DNA of 64,000 bases from NCBI GenBank assembly GCA_025602905.1, contig JAHLKI010000007.1, positions 372,001 through 436,000 of the forward strand, given 5' to 3'. Made by a program: the position numbers and the translations under genes. Below the pieces are notes generated by a model. It saw nothing but the letters and a program-made list of their open reading frames with translations, had not been told where the DNA came from and did not search any database. Below are positions 12,411 to 23,417 of the stretch, one piece after another. The stretch's first letter is position 1; every line of letters begins with the position of its first letter. This stretch comes from Phlyctochytrium arcticum. Its lineage: Eukaryota > Chytridiomycota > Chytridiomycetes > Chytridiales > Chytridiaceae.

Positions 12411-15400
12411 ATGGGAATCCCAAAGGTTTGCAGTTTTGAGTTTTGCCTAATGCTGTGGATGAGTTCGCTTATACCCTCTCCTAGTTTTTCCGCTGGATCA
12501 GCGAACGCTACCCACTATGCAGTCAAGTCATTACTGAGAACCGCATCCCAGAGTTTGGTGAGTTTCAGTTGGTACGGATGATGCAAGGTCACGGCTGACA
12601 CTGCTGCTGTAGACAACTTATATCTGGACATGAATGGAATCATCCACAATTGCTCACATCCCAATGACGGCGATGCCCATTTTCGACTTACCGAAGATCA
12701 GATCTTCCTTGCAATCTTCAACTACATTGATCATCTATTCACGCGTATAAGCCCCAAGAAGCTGTTTTTCCTTGCGGTGGATGGTGTTGCACCTCGAGCA
12801 AAGATGAATCAGCAACGATCCAGACGGTTTCGAACTGCCAAAGATAGTGCCGAATTGCATAAAAAGGCTATTGCAAGGGGAGAAAAATTGCCAGAGGCTC
12901 CTCCATTTGATTCCAACTGTATCACGCCTGGTAACTATAAGAAGCTGATTAGTCAATCAAGTACTTTTACAGACCCATGGCATCATTAGGTACACCTTTC
13001 ATGGCTCGTCTTCAAGAACAATTGAAGTATTTCATCAACAAGAAGATAACCGAGGATGCGTCATGGGGGAAAATTGAGGTGATCCTTTCTGGGCACGAGG
13101 TTCCTGGGGAGGGAGAGCACAAAATTATGGAGTACCTGCGTTTGGCAAAGTCCCAACCCGGATATGATCCGAATGTGCGCCATTGTCTTTATGGCTTGGA
13201 TGCCGACTTGATGATGTTGGGATTGCTCAGTCACGAGCCGCATTTTGCTTTGTTGCGAGAGGAAGTCACTTTTGGAAAAAGCAAGAAGAAGACCAGTGGA
13301 GGTCTCGAGTCTCAGAGTTTTTATCTGATGCATTTATCGCTATTTCGAGAATATCTCGACGCCGAATTCTCTACGTTACGGGACAGCCTGCCGTACGAGT
13401 ACGATCTCGAGCGGATTATCGATGATTTCATCTTGCTCGCGTACTTTGTAGGCAATGACTTTTTGCCCAACTTGCCTGGACTACACATCAACGAAGGCGC
13501 TTTGGCTTCAATGTTCAAGGTGTACAAGACCGTTCTCGTTGAGGGTGGAGGCTACATGAACGATGGCGGCAAACTTCATTTAGAACGGGTTGAGCTATTT
13601 TTGAAAAAGTTGGGAGACCAGGAGCGAGAACATTTTGAGGTGGAAATTGGCGATGCTAAATGGCTTCAATCAAAGAGGTCGGACAGCGGCAAGTCAAAGT
13701 CAAAAAAGTCTGCCAAACCTGCACTCAGGATGAGCCCAGTACAGAAGAAGTATTACGACCAAATCAAGCTTTATGTGTTGGCAGGAAGGAAAAGCGAACG
13801 CTTGATGTTCACCACTGACATGCCCGCCCGCGATCGCGTTTTCATTCTCAACCTCGCTGCAGAGCTGGGTCTGAACCATACAATTGACGCACTTGGAGAA
13901 GGGAAGGAGCTTCCTCAACATCACATAATCTTTGAGATTGACGCTGATGATGATGATGAAGATGACGAGGAAAGCCTGGAAGCACAACAGCGTATTTTGC
14001 GAAAGTGGGATGCTGCGGAAATCATAGATGAAATGGTCGCGGCAGCCCAAGAGGAGGCTGCCGAGAAACAGCAAATTGACGATTATTTCGTTCAATGGAA
14101 GGCTTCCTATTACCTGACAAAAATGGGGATTGATTACCATAAGAACAAGGAAGATCTCCGGAAGCTTGTTTACCACTACGTGGAGGGTCTTCAGTGGATT
14201 GCTTACTACTACTACAATGGCGTCGCATCCTGGGAATGGTTTTACCCATACCATTACGCCCCCAGAATAACGGATTTGACGGACCTTCCCAGTCTGGATT
14301 TGAAATTCGATTTGGGGCAGCCATTCTTGCCATTTGAGCAATTGATGGGAGTCCTACCAGCAGCCAGTAGTGCCCATATCCCAGCAGCATTCCGAGATTT
14401 GATGACGAACCCCAATTCGCCAATCATAGATTTCTATCCCGAAGAGTTTGAATTGGACATGAACGGGAAAAAGGCGGATTGGGAAGCAATTGTCAAGATT
14501 CCCTTCATCGAAGAGAAAAGACTCCTCAAGAGTCTGAAGGCTCGGGAGAATCAACTTACCAAGGAGGAAAAATCCCGCAATCGCGTTGGTGATAGTTATT
14601 CATTTAGCTTGGATGCTGCATCACCGCACAATTACAAGTCTCCACTTCCCGTCACCTTTCCGGATATCAACAATTGTGTCTGCAAAATGTCATTGTATGA
14701 CCTTCCCGTTTTGGCATCCGGTGGATTCCGAAAGGGCTTGTGCAAAGGTGCCCGAACGGGAGTGAAAATGTTGGCGGGTTTCCCATCGCTGCAAACTCTG
14801 TCGCACACTGCCACTTTGGGATACCATGGAGTCACAGTTTTCCAGATTGAGAGTAAGAATGAGAGCGTTGTAGTGAGCCTACACAATCGCTTTGAGGGGA
14901 AATCACCGGAAACAATTGCCAAGCTATTGATTGGAAAAACGGTTTATGTGAATTGGCCGTTTCTCTTGGATGCCAAGGTTGTTTCAATTACGGATGAGCT
15001 CTGCAAGTACAATTTGGTCATGACTGGCGACCGGCAAGATATTGAAAAAGTACCCTTGTCTCGTGATGAGCAGAATCGACACTACAAGTCCTGCGAACGG
15101 ATTGAAGCTCATTATAGCAAGCGTTACGGCACCATCACGGGTCCAATTGAGGTTTTTGTGACTGTCCGTGCGTTGAAGGGCATGAAATTATTACAAAATG
15201 GCGCTTTAATTCGAGATTTTGGAACCGCTAGCGACGAGATTGAGATTGGCCTCCAGACAATTGTCAACCATATTGTTCTAAATGACCGGCGCTACGTGGA
15301 GAAGCCTCCACTTCCACTCAACGAAGAGTTCCCGGCCGGTTCACGGGTCATCTTTCTGGCAGCTCAGGGTTATGGACTCTTGGCGGATCTCATCACCATT

Positions 15401-17231
15401 GAGGATGAGAAGCTTAAAATCAAACTTTTGGTAAGTATCCGAGCATTCACTGTATAAACCTTTTTTTTCATTCTAATTACCTTGATTTTAGAAACCGGCG
15501 GATAACACATTGGCTGAGGGTCTTCACTTTACAAGAACGATCGCGTCGACTGAAGAGAATTCAGAGCGATACGTTCCAAGTTGGCAAGCAGCCAAGCAAC
15601 TGCGTATGTCTGGATTGGCCCTGTCCAAAATAACATCCAGCTTGCATGTCATCAGTACAACCTTGGACCAGCGAATCAACCTCGGTTTGAATTTGAAGTT
15701 TGAAGCTCAAAAGAAGAAAGTTTTGGGATACTCGCGCAAGTCGGACAGCGGATGGGAATTTTCGCAAAAGGCTGTCGCCCTGATTCGAGATTATCAGCAA
15801 AAGTTTCCGGAGGTATTTGCTGCTCTCGAGCGGAAATCGAGGACGGACTTGTACGAAGATGCAGACTTTTTCCCTCCGGCGCAGGCCGCCGAAAAGATGT
15901 CGCAGATGAAGGATTGGCTTAAAGCAGCTGGAGTCAAAGACTTGGAAAAGGTTGCTCTCAACACCAAGGGCTTGACCAAGGGCTTCATTAAACAAATCGA
16001 GGATGCCATCGACCATGTTTACAAGGAAGTGGGCGAACTAAAGACCAAGGCCGTGATTGTTAAAAATGTTCCCCGCGAAGCAGTTCTTAAGCCAGCCCAC
16101 GCCAAGCACCGCCTTTCCCATCAGAAATTTGATTTGGGCGATCGGGTCGTGTATGCTACCGATACCGGAAATCTCCCCGTAGGCATGTCGGGTACCATTG
16201 TTGGTATTGATGAGTCGTATCTGGATGTTGTTTTCGATCAAACATTCATGGGTGGGACGAGCTTGGGCGATCGGTGCACACCCGGTCGGGGATTGACATT
16301 GCATAAAGATGCCTTGCTGAATGTCACGCATATCCAGCCGCCTATTGACGGATGTAAGCCAATCAAGGTGGAGCCCATTAACCGACCTATCCCGAAATTT
16401 GCCATGCGCGCTGGAGGCGGCAATGTGACTACGCAGAAGCAAGAGCCCAATTGGACCGAGAAGGAAGCCAGTGCTGCACCTCCTCCATCGAAGAGTGCGT
16501 GGGGTGAAGGCGTTCCGCCCGAGCTCAACAGTCAAACTAGACGGGTAGGCGCTAATCGTGGCCAGCATGACCAAAAGCAGCAGCAGCAGACGCAACAACA
16601 CGGAAGAGGAGGTGGCCGAGGCGCCCCGAGCGTTGCTGGTCATCGAAATGGAGACCATCATCAGCATCAGCCCCAAGGCGACTACGGTCATAGTGATGTT
16701 CATCGTGTTGGACACGGTCATGTTGGACCGGCTGGCCGAGGGGGTCGAGGCGGTTCTTCTCATGAGGGATATACTGGATACAGTAGTCAGCAACAACTGG
16801 GAGCCTCCTACACGCGAGGCAGTCGTCAAGATGGAGGTTCTGTGCAACAGGGTGGGTACGCCCGAGGTGGTGGTCGTCATGATGGAGGTGGTGATGTCTA
16901 TGCCAACAACCAACAACAAGGTGGTGGGTATAGAGGTGGGTATAACCAACAACAACAACAACAACAAGAAGAAGGTTACGGACGCGGTGGCCAGTATGAT
17001 GGAAACCCCGCTTACTACAACCAGCAACAACAACAACCAAACGGGTCTGGACGGGGTGGTCATGGGAATGCTGCCAGTCATCATCAGTATCAAGAGAGTG
17101 GACGCGGCGGACGGGGTGATGGCGGACTAGACCATGGAAGAGGCGGACGTGGTGCTGGTCGTGGAGGCCGTGGTGGACGTGGTCGAGGCTCATCGCACGA
17201 CGGACCCGTTGTGGCGAACTCAAATTATTAG
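12411..17231 (+). CDS. XRN1: 5'-3' exoribonuclease 1
   Basis: Cytoplasmic processive exonuclease that degrades decapped mRNA. Five exons (12411-12425, 12485-12557, 12613-12930, 12990-15430, 15492-17231) give about 1528 residues. The first exon encodes only MGIPK, the invariant start of the family. Catalytic acids are visible in [58 protein letters not shown] and [12 protein letters not shown]. The later part includes the Xrn1-specific D1 region ([18 protein letters not shown]) and an SH3-like domain ([20 protein letters not shown]), which separate it from the nuclear Rat1/XRN2 type. The C-terminal 200 residues are a low-complexity tail rich in Gly, Arg, Gln and His with RGG and poly-Gln tracts, probably binding RNA or decapping partners. 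The tail's repetitive DNA opens long frames on the other strand that are not genes. Confidence 0.96.
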
Positions 17232-17517
17232 TTGTCTAGCCCTCAATGTACTTTTTTTTGTATTTTGGCATGTGTGTGTTTACACACATAGATGCATGAA
17301 ATAAATTCCAAAGGCACGCAAGTATGAATGTTTCCATTGTCGATAGACAAACTCAAATTAAAAAGTAAAAAAGTAATGTACAGAAAAAAAAAAGTATATG
17401 ACGTACAAAGTAACCAAGGTGTGAATGAGAAGAAAAAAGGAAAAAAGAAAGTCCAGAAGGTGGGTATGGGCAAAGCAAAAAAAAAAATGCGCTTCGTGTC
17501 TATGTATTTGTGTGTCT

Positions 17518-19582
17518 TCAATCTAGCTCGAGGCGGGGCCGGACTTTGGCGGCAGCAGCCTCCATGTCCTTTTTCGTGAGAGCGATTTGTCCGACTCCCT
17601 TGTCAAAGTCTTTTAAACAGACAAACCCAATGGCCAGGGTTCCTAAATTGAGGAGGAGTTGGATGATGGCTAAAAGAGAAGCAAGAGTCAGACAACAGAG
17701 CCTATAAAGAAAAGGATAAAGAGGGGACTTACAGAATGTGAGGAGCCATTTCCGTGTGCTCTGGGTAGTGTCATCGGTCGAAAAGATGGCAATAACAGAA
17801 ACCAGGGCCGCAATGTTGGCGACATAGACGCCAAAAAACGTGTACATGGTAGGCCGATGCGCATTCTTGATGGCATACCAGCCCAAAAAGTAGAAAGAGA
17901 GGGCGGCGATGCCAAAGATGATCATGGAGGGGTAGACCATGAACCGGGACTTGCTTTCGACGGGGGAAAAGCAGTTTTGGGAGTTTTCGGGGGTGTTTGG
18001 ATCTTCACAAGTGCTCATGGAGCGGTGAGAGTAGATGGTGGCAGTGACGATTTGGGCGACGATGCCGATGGCAAAGTAGACGTTGACTTTGAGGAGGAGG
18101 ATAAAGAGGTGGACGCGGCGTAGGATGCGCTTCTTTTGGATACTGGCACCCTGTTCCTGGAAAATTTTCCAACCGTATTCTTGATATACTTTCCACGCGA
18201 CAAATGCCGAGACAAAGACGACGACCACCATGAGAGCGATAATGGCGTGGGTGACCGGTTCCAGTGGACGCAGCCGATCTAGCGCTGCCTGCACGTGCAC
18301 AACCCCATCACGCATATTGAGCACGACGGGGACCGAGATCCATTTTTGGAGTGTTTCACTCCATACGTCAGTTCTCTCGGTGCTACCGTAGGCCTTCATA
18401 CCGAATGGCAAGCCGATACAGCCTGGTGCATTCTGCTTAGAGGTAAAACTGTCGTAGAATCGCATGGTGGATTCGATTGGGCCGTTGCCGTTAATGTTGT
18501 TGTTCCAAAAGCTGACCCATTTGACTGAACAGCTTCGAAGATCCGAGATTTGGTTGGTTTCTATGGTCCGTTTAAGAAAATGGGTTTCTCAGGAAAGGGC
18601 ATCAAGCAATGTACTTACGAATGATGGAATAACCTAATGAAGCAATGTTGAAGACTACCACCGCTATTGTTTGCATGGTATTCTTGTGTATCGTCTATAA
18701 ACAGACAAAGTTTTAGCGTGGGGTTTCATATAACCAAAATTTAGTTTAACAAGTACGTACCGCATCGTAGGTCCAGGCAGCCTGATAGACGAGTGCGAGG
18801 ATAAACAATGAAAAGTAGACATTGACAATGGGCAAAGTCTTTTTGTCGTCATAGGCATCATCCAGGAAAGTATTGACCATGACAATAACGACTACTTCCA
18901 AGACACAAATGACCAGACACTGGATGATGGAGAGTCCCAGGGCGACCCGCGCCCAAGACAGATTGGTCCATTTTTCAAAAATGGATGCTTTGCTGCCATC
19001 CACCAGACCACGGGTTGATTGTTGTGCGCTGCTCTGGACCGAATATGATCTGCTGGGAGAGTCTTTTTGGGTACTCGAGGAACGGCCCGAGACAAAGGGG
19101 GGTGGTGGAGGAGGGGGAGGGGGGTAGATGGATCGAATTGGGGCCATGGACGCATATTCTGGTTGATATGGATGGTTGTTGTAGGGTTGGTTGTTGGGTG
19201 GGTAATACGATGATGGTGCTGCTGGTGGAAAGTCGGCATAGTTATTGCCGTCATGTCGGGGAGGAGGGTGGTTATTTGAGACTGGCGAATACATGTGTGA
19301 AGACGGGGGAGGGTAAGGAGGAGAGTTGGGATAGTCCTGGGCAGCCAGCGGGGATCCAGCCGGAACCGAAGTTAGCTGGAAGCGGTAGTCGGCGGGCGAA
19401 GGAGGGGTGGCATTGGACAGACCCGAGAAGCGGCTGCTGTTGTCCAGGGCAGAGTTTGACGGGGCAAAAGTGACAGCGGGTCGAGCATTGACAAAACGGC
19501 CGGATGGACTTGGGTAAAGACTATTACTGCTGCTGCTTCTTGCCGACCGGTCCCTCTCACCGCCGCCGCCCGACGAGGACAT
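17518..19582 (-). CDS. UPF0658-type Golgi multispan membrane protein
   Basis: Polytopic membrane protein resembling the fungal UPF0658 Golgi family, whose function is unknown. The ATG at 19582 begins a roughly 200-residue cytosolic region rich in Pro, Ser, Tyr and Asn, including a run of ten prolines. Membrane segments follow: ALGLSIIQCLVICVLEVVVI, VYFSLFILALVYQAAW, IAVVVFNIASLGYSI, a lumenal loop with cysteines, THAIIALMVVVVFVSAFVAW, VNVYFAIGIVAQIVTATIY, MIIFGIAALSFYFLGWYAI, VYVANIAALVSVIAIF and a last helix ending in CLKDFDKGVGQI. The segment TRKWLLTF plus a terminal FDKG motif is the part most like UPF0658. Introns near 18715, 18585 and 17700 rejoin the frame. The Pro-rich head is unusually long for the family. 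Confidence 0.68.
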
Positions 19583-19905
19583 TGTTTTATGTTGCTGCTG
19601 CCACCGGAACAGTAGCTACAGAAGGAGTATTGTTATGTGGTCGTTCAGAATATGCAGATTGCCAGTGCCAAAACAATTAATGTCGGCAAAAGACTAAAAG
19701 TTGAGTTGGCACCTTGTGGTCAAAATTTCCCGCCGTGTGGCGGCGGCCGCGAAACTCAAAATAGCCTTTGGCGCAGCAGATGCATTTTGACCCTTTCTGA
19801 CACCTTTTTTTTCCCACTGAATACATATGATTTTGAACGGGCTCCAAATCTTGAGGACTACATCAATCCTATATACTGATACTACGACTAATAACTGAAC
19901 GGGAC

Positions 19906-19990
19906 GAGTAAAGGACACGCTGCACGGCCACCGTGCAATTCTCGATGTTTTCGCCCCCGGCTGAGGCCGGGTGCAATGCTTCCTTTACTT
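19906..19990 (+). repeat. Left arm of an 85-100 bp inverted repeat
   Basis: Starts AGTAAAGGACACGCTGCACG and ends GGGTGCAATGCTTCCTTTAC. Both ends reappear in reverse complement at 20465-20565, with a diverged middle. The first 22 bases also have a reverse-complement copy at 20032-20054, so the left side alone could form a shorter hairpin. Confidence 0.75.
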
Positions 19991-20165
19991 AAAATCTGTC
20001 CGGTACAGTGCCTCCTTTACTTAAACACTCAGGCCGTGCAGCGTGTGCTTTACTTAAAATCTGCCCGGTACAGTGCTTCCTTTACTTAATATCTACCTGG
20101 TACAGTGCCTCCTTTACTTAAAATCTGCCCGGTACAGTGCTTCCTTTACTTAAAATCTGACGGGA
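19981..20165 (+). repeat. Six-copy tandem repeat, 32-bp period
   Basis: Copies beginning with (TC)CTTTACTTAA occur at about 19981, 20013, 20046, 20078, 20110 and 20142. A full unit reads CCTTTACTTAAAATCTG followed by a CCCGGTACAGTG-type half. The third unit has its second half replaced by the inverted-repeat sequence GGCCGTGCAGCG. Each unit contains TTAA. Confidence 0.85.
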
Positions 20166-20226
20166 CTTTATCATAATTCAGACAAAATATAATACAATAA
20201 TACAATCCATTCAACCAATCAAAGGG

Positions 20227-20421
20227 TTAGTCAGAGTAGTATTCCTCATCATCATTAATCTCTTCACTGTCCGACTCTTCTTCATTGTAGTCAGTAGGCA
20301 GATGCGACAGGTCCAGGCCAAGTTCCTTAACCCTCTGAGATGCGGTACTTAGAATACCTCCTGCAGCCGTAACTGTGAGATGCCGTCCATGGTACCGTCG
20401 AATGTGTTCTAAGAGTTTCAT
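20227..20421 (-). CDS. Small acidic-tailed ORF inside the inverted-repeat element
   Basis: From the ATG at 20419-20421 this frame encodes 64 residues: a basic helical start (MKLLEHIRRYHGRHLTVTAA) and an acidic end rich in Asp, Glu and Ser with two tyrosines. It lies between the two inverted-repeat arms, so it may be cargo of the element or the tail of a longer decayed gene. The frame is open a little further upstream (with Phe and Val before the Met), which fits the second option. I recognise no family. Confidence 0.35.
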   Translation of the reverse strand: MKLLEHIRRYHGRHLTVTAAGGILSTASQRVKELGLDLSHLPTDYNEEESDSEEINDDEEYYSD

Positions 20422-20464
20422 GAAGGCCACTCCTCCATTATGGCGAGACTCCTACTAAGGTTAC

Positions 20465-20565
20465 AGATATCAAGTAAAGGAGGCATTGCACCCGGAACTC
20501 CCCGAGCGGAGACTTTCAGAATTGCACGGTGGCTGTGTAGAAGGCCGTGCAGCGTGTGCTTTACT
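20465..20565 (-). repeat. Right arm of the inverted repeat
   Basis: Reads AAGTAAAGGAGGCATTGCAC at its left end and GGCCGTGCAGCGTGTGCTTT near its right end, the reverse complement of the left arm at 19906-19990. The arms enclose about 475 bp, so the whole element is about 0.66 kb. Confidence 0.75.
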
Positions 20566-20763
20566 CTTCCCACACAGGTTCTGCATTCGTATTTCTTGCT
20601 GCCCCCCACGCCCCTTCTTGTTGCGCTCGAAGTCGTCCGGATACTTTTTGGATTGTCCGCAGTTCTTGCACTCGCGTTGCGTCCGGTCGATTTCAGGGAA
20701 AGGGAGGCCTTTTCGAATAGCATCAATAACCTCATCCAGACGACTGGGGTGCTTGCCGAAAGA
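20566..20763 (-). pseudogene. Zinc-ribbon fragment (CxxC...CxxC)
   Basis: On the minus strand one frame reads DEVIDAIRKGLPFPEIDRTQ and then ECKNCGQSKKYPDDFERNKK. After a frame change at a short G run, the second pair of cysteines follows as KKYECRTC. The spacing fits a small zinc ribbon of the kind seen beside nucleases in mobile elements and viruses. It continues directly from the Fanzor-like remnant upstream, but whether it was part of the same protein is not clear. It runs into the right inverted-repeat arm. Confidence 0.4.
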
Positions 20764-21880
20764 CTAAAAGTCCTCTGTCGAAATACGCTTCGAGAGGTAC
20801 GTATGATCCGCAGCAGGATTGTCGAGTGGGGTTGTTATTTGGCTGGGGCCTCTATCGCCGAATTGCTCTGTGCAATAAACTCTGAGTCGGGGTCCCGCAG
20901 AAGCCGTAGGTCTTGGTGGTGTATGCCTCGTCGCCAAGCTCCACCAGTTGTCCTTCGATGAGTTCGGCCTTGCCCAGAAGTGCTTGCTTGAGTGGGCCAT
21001 GATGCCAGGTGAGCATGTCTCGGCGGGTTCGCGCGCGGATACGTCCTCTTCCCTTGCGCCTTTCACCTCCGACAATGATGGTTGGTCGCTCGACCATCCT
21101 GGCAACCTCGAATATTAAGCCGTGAATGAATTGATACTGGCTCGCGAGATGGTTGCGATCTTGTGGATGCATTCTTGTGTCGATTCCTGACTTGCTCATG
21201 GATGCGGAGACGGCGGGTCGTCAGGCGATGGCGGACGTTGAGGGGAAGGTATGATCCGTTGGTGCTATTCTTGTCCAAGAGGCTGTTGATTTGGTCCAAT
21301 CGGTCCTGTTTTGGGCGGAAGGTTTTCTGTAGGTCGATGCTGGTGCCGAAGGATCCCGTTGTCATCCTGGTTGGTAAATAGTAAGTGATGAACGAATTGC
21401 TGCCGGGGTCGAGAGACACCAGTTGTCCCTCGGCCTTTGGCTGGACTTGCTGTTTTCTAACATACAGTGCTGCATGCATGAAAAAGCGCCCAGTCTTGGT
21501 GATCGTAATTTTGACCACACCCGACAGGCCTTCGGGATGATGTGCGACGATGCGGCTTACGTCCCGTCGATAAAACCGGAGACGCCCGCCGTTGGGAAGG
21601 GTTGTCGTGTAGAAGGTCCATTTTGCGCCCCGTCCTTTTGGAGAAGTTTTGAGTTGGAATGGTGATGGCGGCTGGCCTCGTCGCCTTGAGGGAACGGAAC
21701 TTGATTTTGTCGAAAGGGGATCCATTCTCCCATCTGCGGAACGAGTCTGCGTAGGCCATGGACAGCTCTTCGGTCGCCTCCTCGCACTGATTTAGCACGA
21801 GTGGTTCCCGTGATTCCCATCGGTGCCTGCCCCCACGTCATCTCCATCACCACTCTTGTTCGCACCGTAGCGTACACCTG
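20764..21880 (-). pseudogene. Fanzor2/TnpB-like RNA-guided nuclease, decayed
   Basis: Fragments in at least three frames line up in order with the RuvC half of eukaryotic TnpB-like (Fanzor) proteins. They are FDKIKFRSLKATRPAAITIP (about 21620-21740); KWTFYTTTLPNGGRLRFYRR to GVVKITITKTGRFFMHAALY; the RuvC-I motif GQLVSLDPGSNSFIT; then in another frame PTIIVGGERR, RTRRDMLTWHHGPLKQALLG and GQLVELGDEAYTTKTYGFCG. The last is the zinc-ribbon entry motif, normally T-C-x-x-C-G, here with Tyr in place of the first Cys. The second Cys pair and the RuvC-III Asp are not recognisable. Frame breaks near 21630 and 21150, plus the lost cysteine, show it is not functional. The N-terminal domain is hardly visible. 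Confidence 0.68.
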
Positions 21881-22379
21881 CCCAAAAATTGCGGTGGTAC
21901 GTCTGTTTGTCGGAGTCGCGGCCGGGTGCTCGATTACACTGGTCGGCGCCGTGGCCGTCGACGCGTCAGATTCGGCAGATATGAGGGTACCGACAATCGA
22001 CGCGGGTGCAGGTCAGTCGACGTAATACTCGGTGGTGCGGCGGGAGCGGCGAGACCCAGCGTTAGCATGGCGATTATGGGCCGTGCTTGACGCCGAGCCC
22101 CACAGGGTCAGGGGCGTGATGAGGTGGATTTGAGTAAAGGCGAGATCCTCCTGATGGAGAGGATGGGCCAAATTGTTCGCCCAGTGTTTGCTGTGTTTGC
22201 GACGGTCTTGATCGTAAGAATAGACGATAGGCCAGTTGGCATGGCCGGCAAAGTTGGCTTTGCGTTCCGTCTTCTGTTCCACCTAAACAGGGTACAAAAA
22301 GGGGGCGTCAGATAGGCTATTAGTCAACCAAGTTTCTCATCGCGGTATGAAATTCTCCCACGGAGTGAAATTGGTCGTA

Positions 22380-22790
22380 TCAAATATTTCCCATAGCGGT
22401 GGACAGTGCCTGCGCCCGGATGTTGAGGATCCCTTTGAACTGGTCCTCAAGAGCTTTGTAGATGACCGCTGGATTCAACTCGTAGTGATCTGTCTCGACC
22501 GTGAAAGCCTGTCCCCATAGGTAATACTCCAGAGAGCGGACCGCCTAAGCAAATGCCAGTCCTTCTCGTTCGGTATTCGAATAGTTAATCTCGGCGGGGT
22601 CAAGGTTTTGCATAAAAATGGCACTTTTCGAGCTTCACCCGTAACCCAGCCTCTGCTATCCTCTTCAAAACTTGTCCCAATTGCTCCAAATTCAACTCAA
22701 ATGTATCGGAACATACGGTGATATCGTCAATATAGACAAGGCAGAAACTGTATTTCAGGCCAGCCAACACTGCATCCATCACCCTTTCGT
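22380..22790 (-). mobile_element. Ty3/Gypsy-like reverse transcriptase and RNase H remnant
   Basis: The minus-strand frame at 22600-22782 encodes SFCLVYIDDITVCSD, the reverse transcriptase YIDD active-site box, followed by GLRVKLEKCHFY, the standard next block of Ty3-type elements. Downstream on the same strand (about 22400-22560) come the broken phrases NTEREGLAFA and LEYYLWGQAFTVETDH, typical of the retroelement RNase H domain. The stretch between the two blocks is missing, so this is an internally deleted copy. No LTRs are obvious. Confidence 0.68.
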
Positions 22791-22875
22791 CTGTGTTGAT
22801 AAATGACGCAGGCGTTGGTGATTGATGCGTCGATGGCCCAAAGAAAAAGTTTATGATACAAATGTCTCTGGTTCT

Positions 22876-23253
22876 TCACGTGTGCCGTCTTGCCAATCCG
22901 CATATTTCGATCGCGTAATTGGACCCACTCATGCTTTGGTTATAGTCCATAACGGCCTTGGGCAGGTCGACTCGCAGGTTGCGCTTGCGCTCGGCCTTGT
23001 TCCATCTCATACTCACGGACAGCTGGCTGCCCGAATGCTTGGACGTTATCATGTTGAATGAGCGCCGATCAAAGATGCCCATGGCGGTGACACACCATAT
23101 GGCTTGAAGTTGTGGTTTTGCCGGGGAGTGCGGGCCACGAGTTACGTCTATAGGACCAAGCGTGGAAAGATTATGAATAGAAAGCTTGGTCAGGAAATGG
23201 ACGAATGAAAATGTACCTGACGCTTGGATGTTCTTTTCCTCCTGGTTGAGCAC
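22876..23253 (-). mobile_element. PiggyBac-like transposase fragment
   Basis: Contains GIFDRRSFNMITSKHSG and then LPKAVMDYNQSMSG, matching the W-x-D-x-R ... ST-x-H and P-x-x-V-x-D-YN-x-x-MGG blocks of piggyBac (DDE_Tnp_1_7) transposases. The match stops right after the MGG position, so the C-terminal part is gone. The TTAA-rich tandem repeat 2.7 kb away may or may not be related (piggyBac elements insert at TTAA). Confidence 0.55.
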
Positions 23254-23395
23254 TGAGCCAGCTGCTGAAGTTACCAGTTACCTCTCTTGCTGGATTCGCA
23301 ACCAGGTGTCCAACTTGATGGCATTGCGTTTGCCATCATACTCTTTGAGTACAGCTCGAATATTAGCGCGTGCGTCTCTGATGTGCTGGTCTTCC

Positions 23396-23417
23396 GGGGG
23401 GGGGGGGGGGGGGGGGG
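23396..23417 (+). repeat. Run of 22 G
   Basis: An uninterrupted run of 22 guanines flanked by CTTCC and TTCC. It could be a true homopolymer, for example a scar of retroelement insertion, or an assembly error. The length should be treated as uncertain. Confidence 0.9.

Noticed and set aside
16038..17223. Long open frames antisense to the XRN1 tail
   Set aside because: They are shadows of the Gly/Arg/Gln/His repeats; their composition (runs of Leu, Val, Thr, His) is the complement of the real repeat codons.
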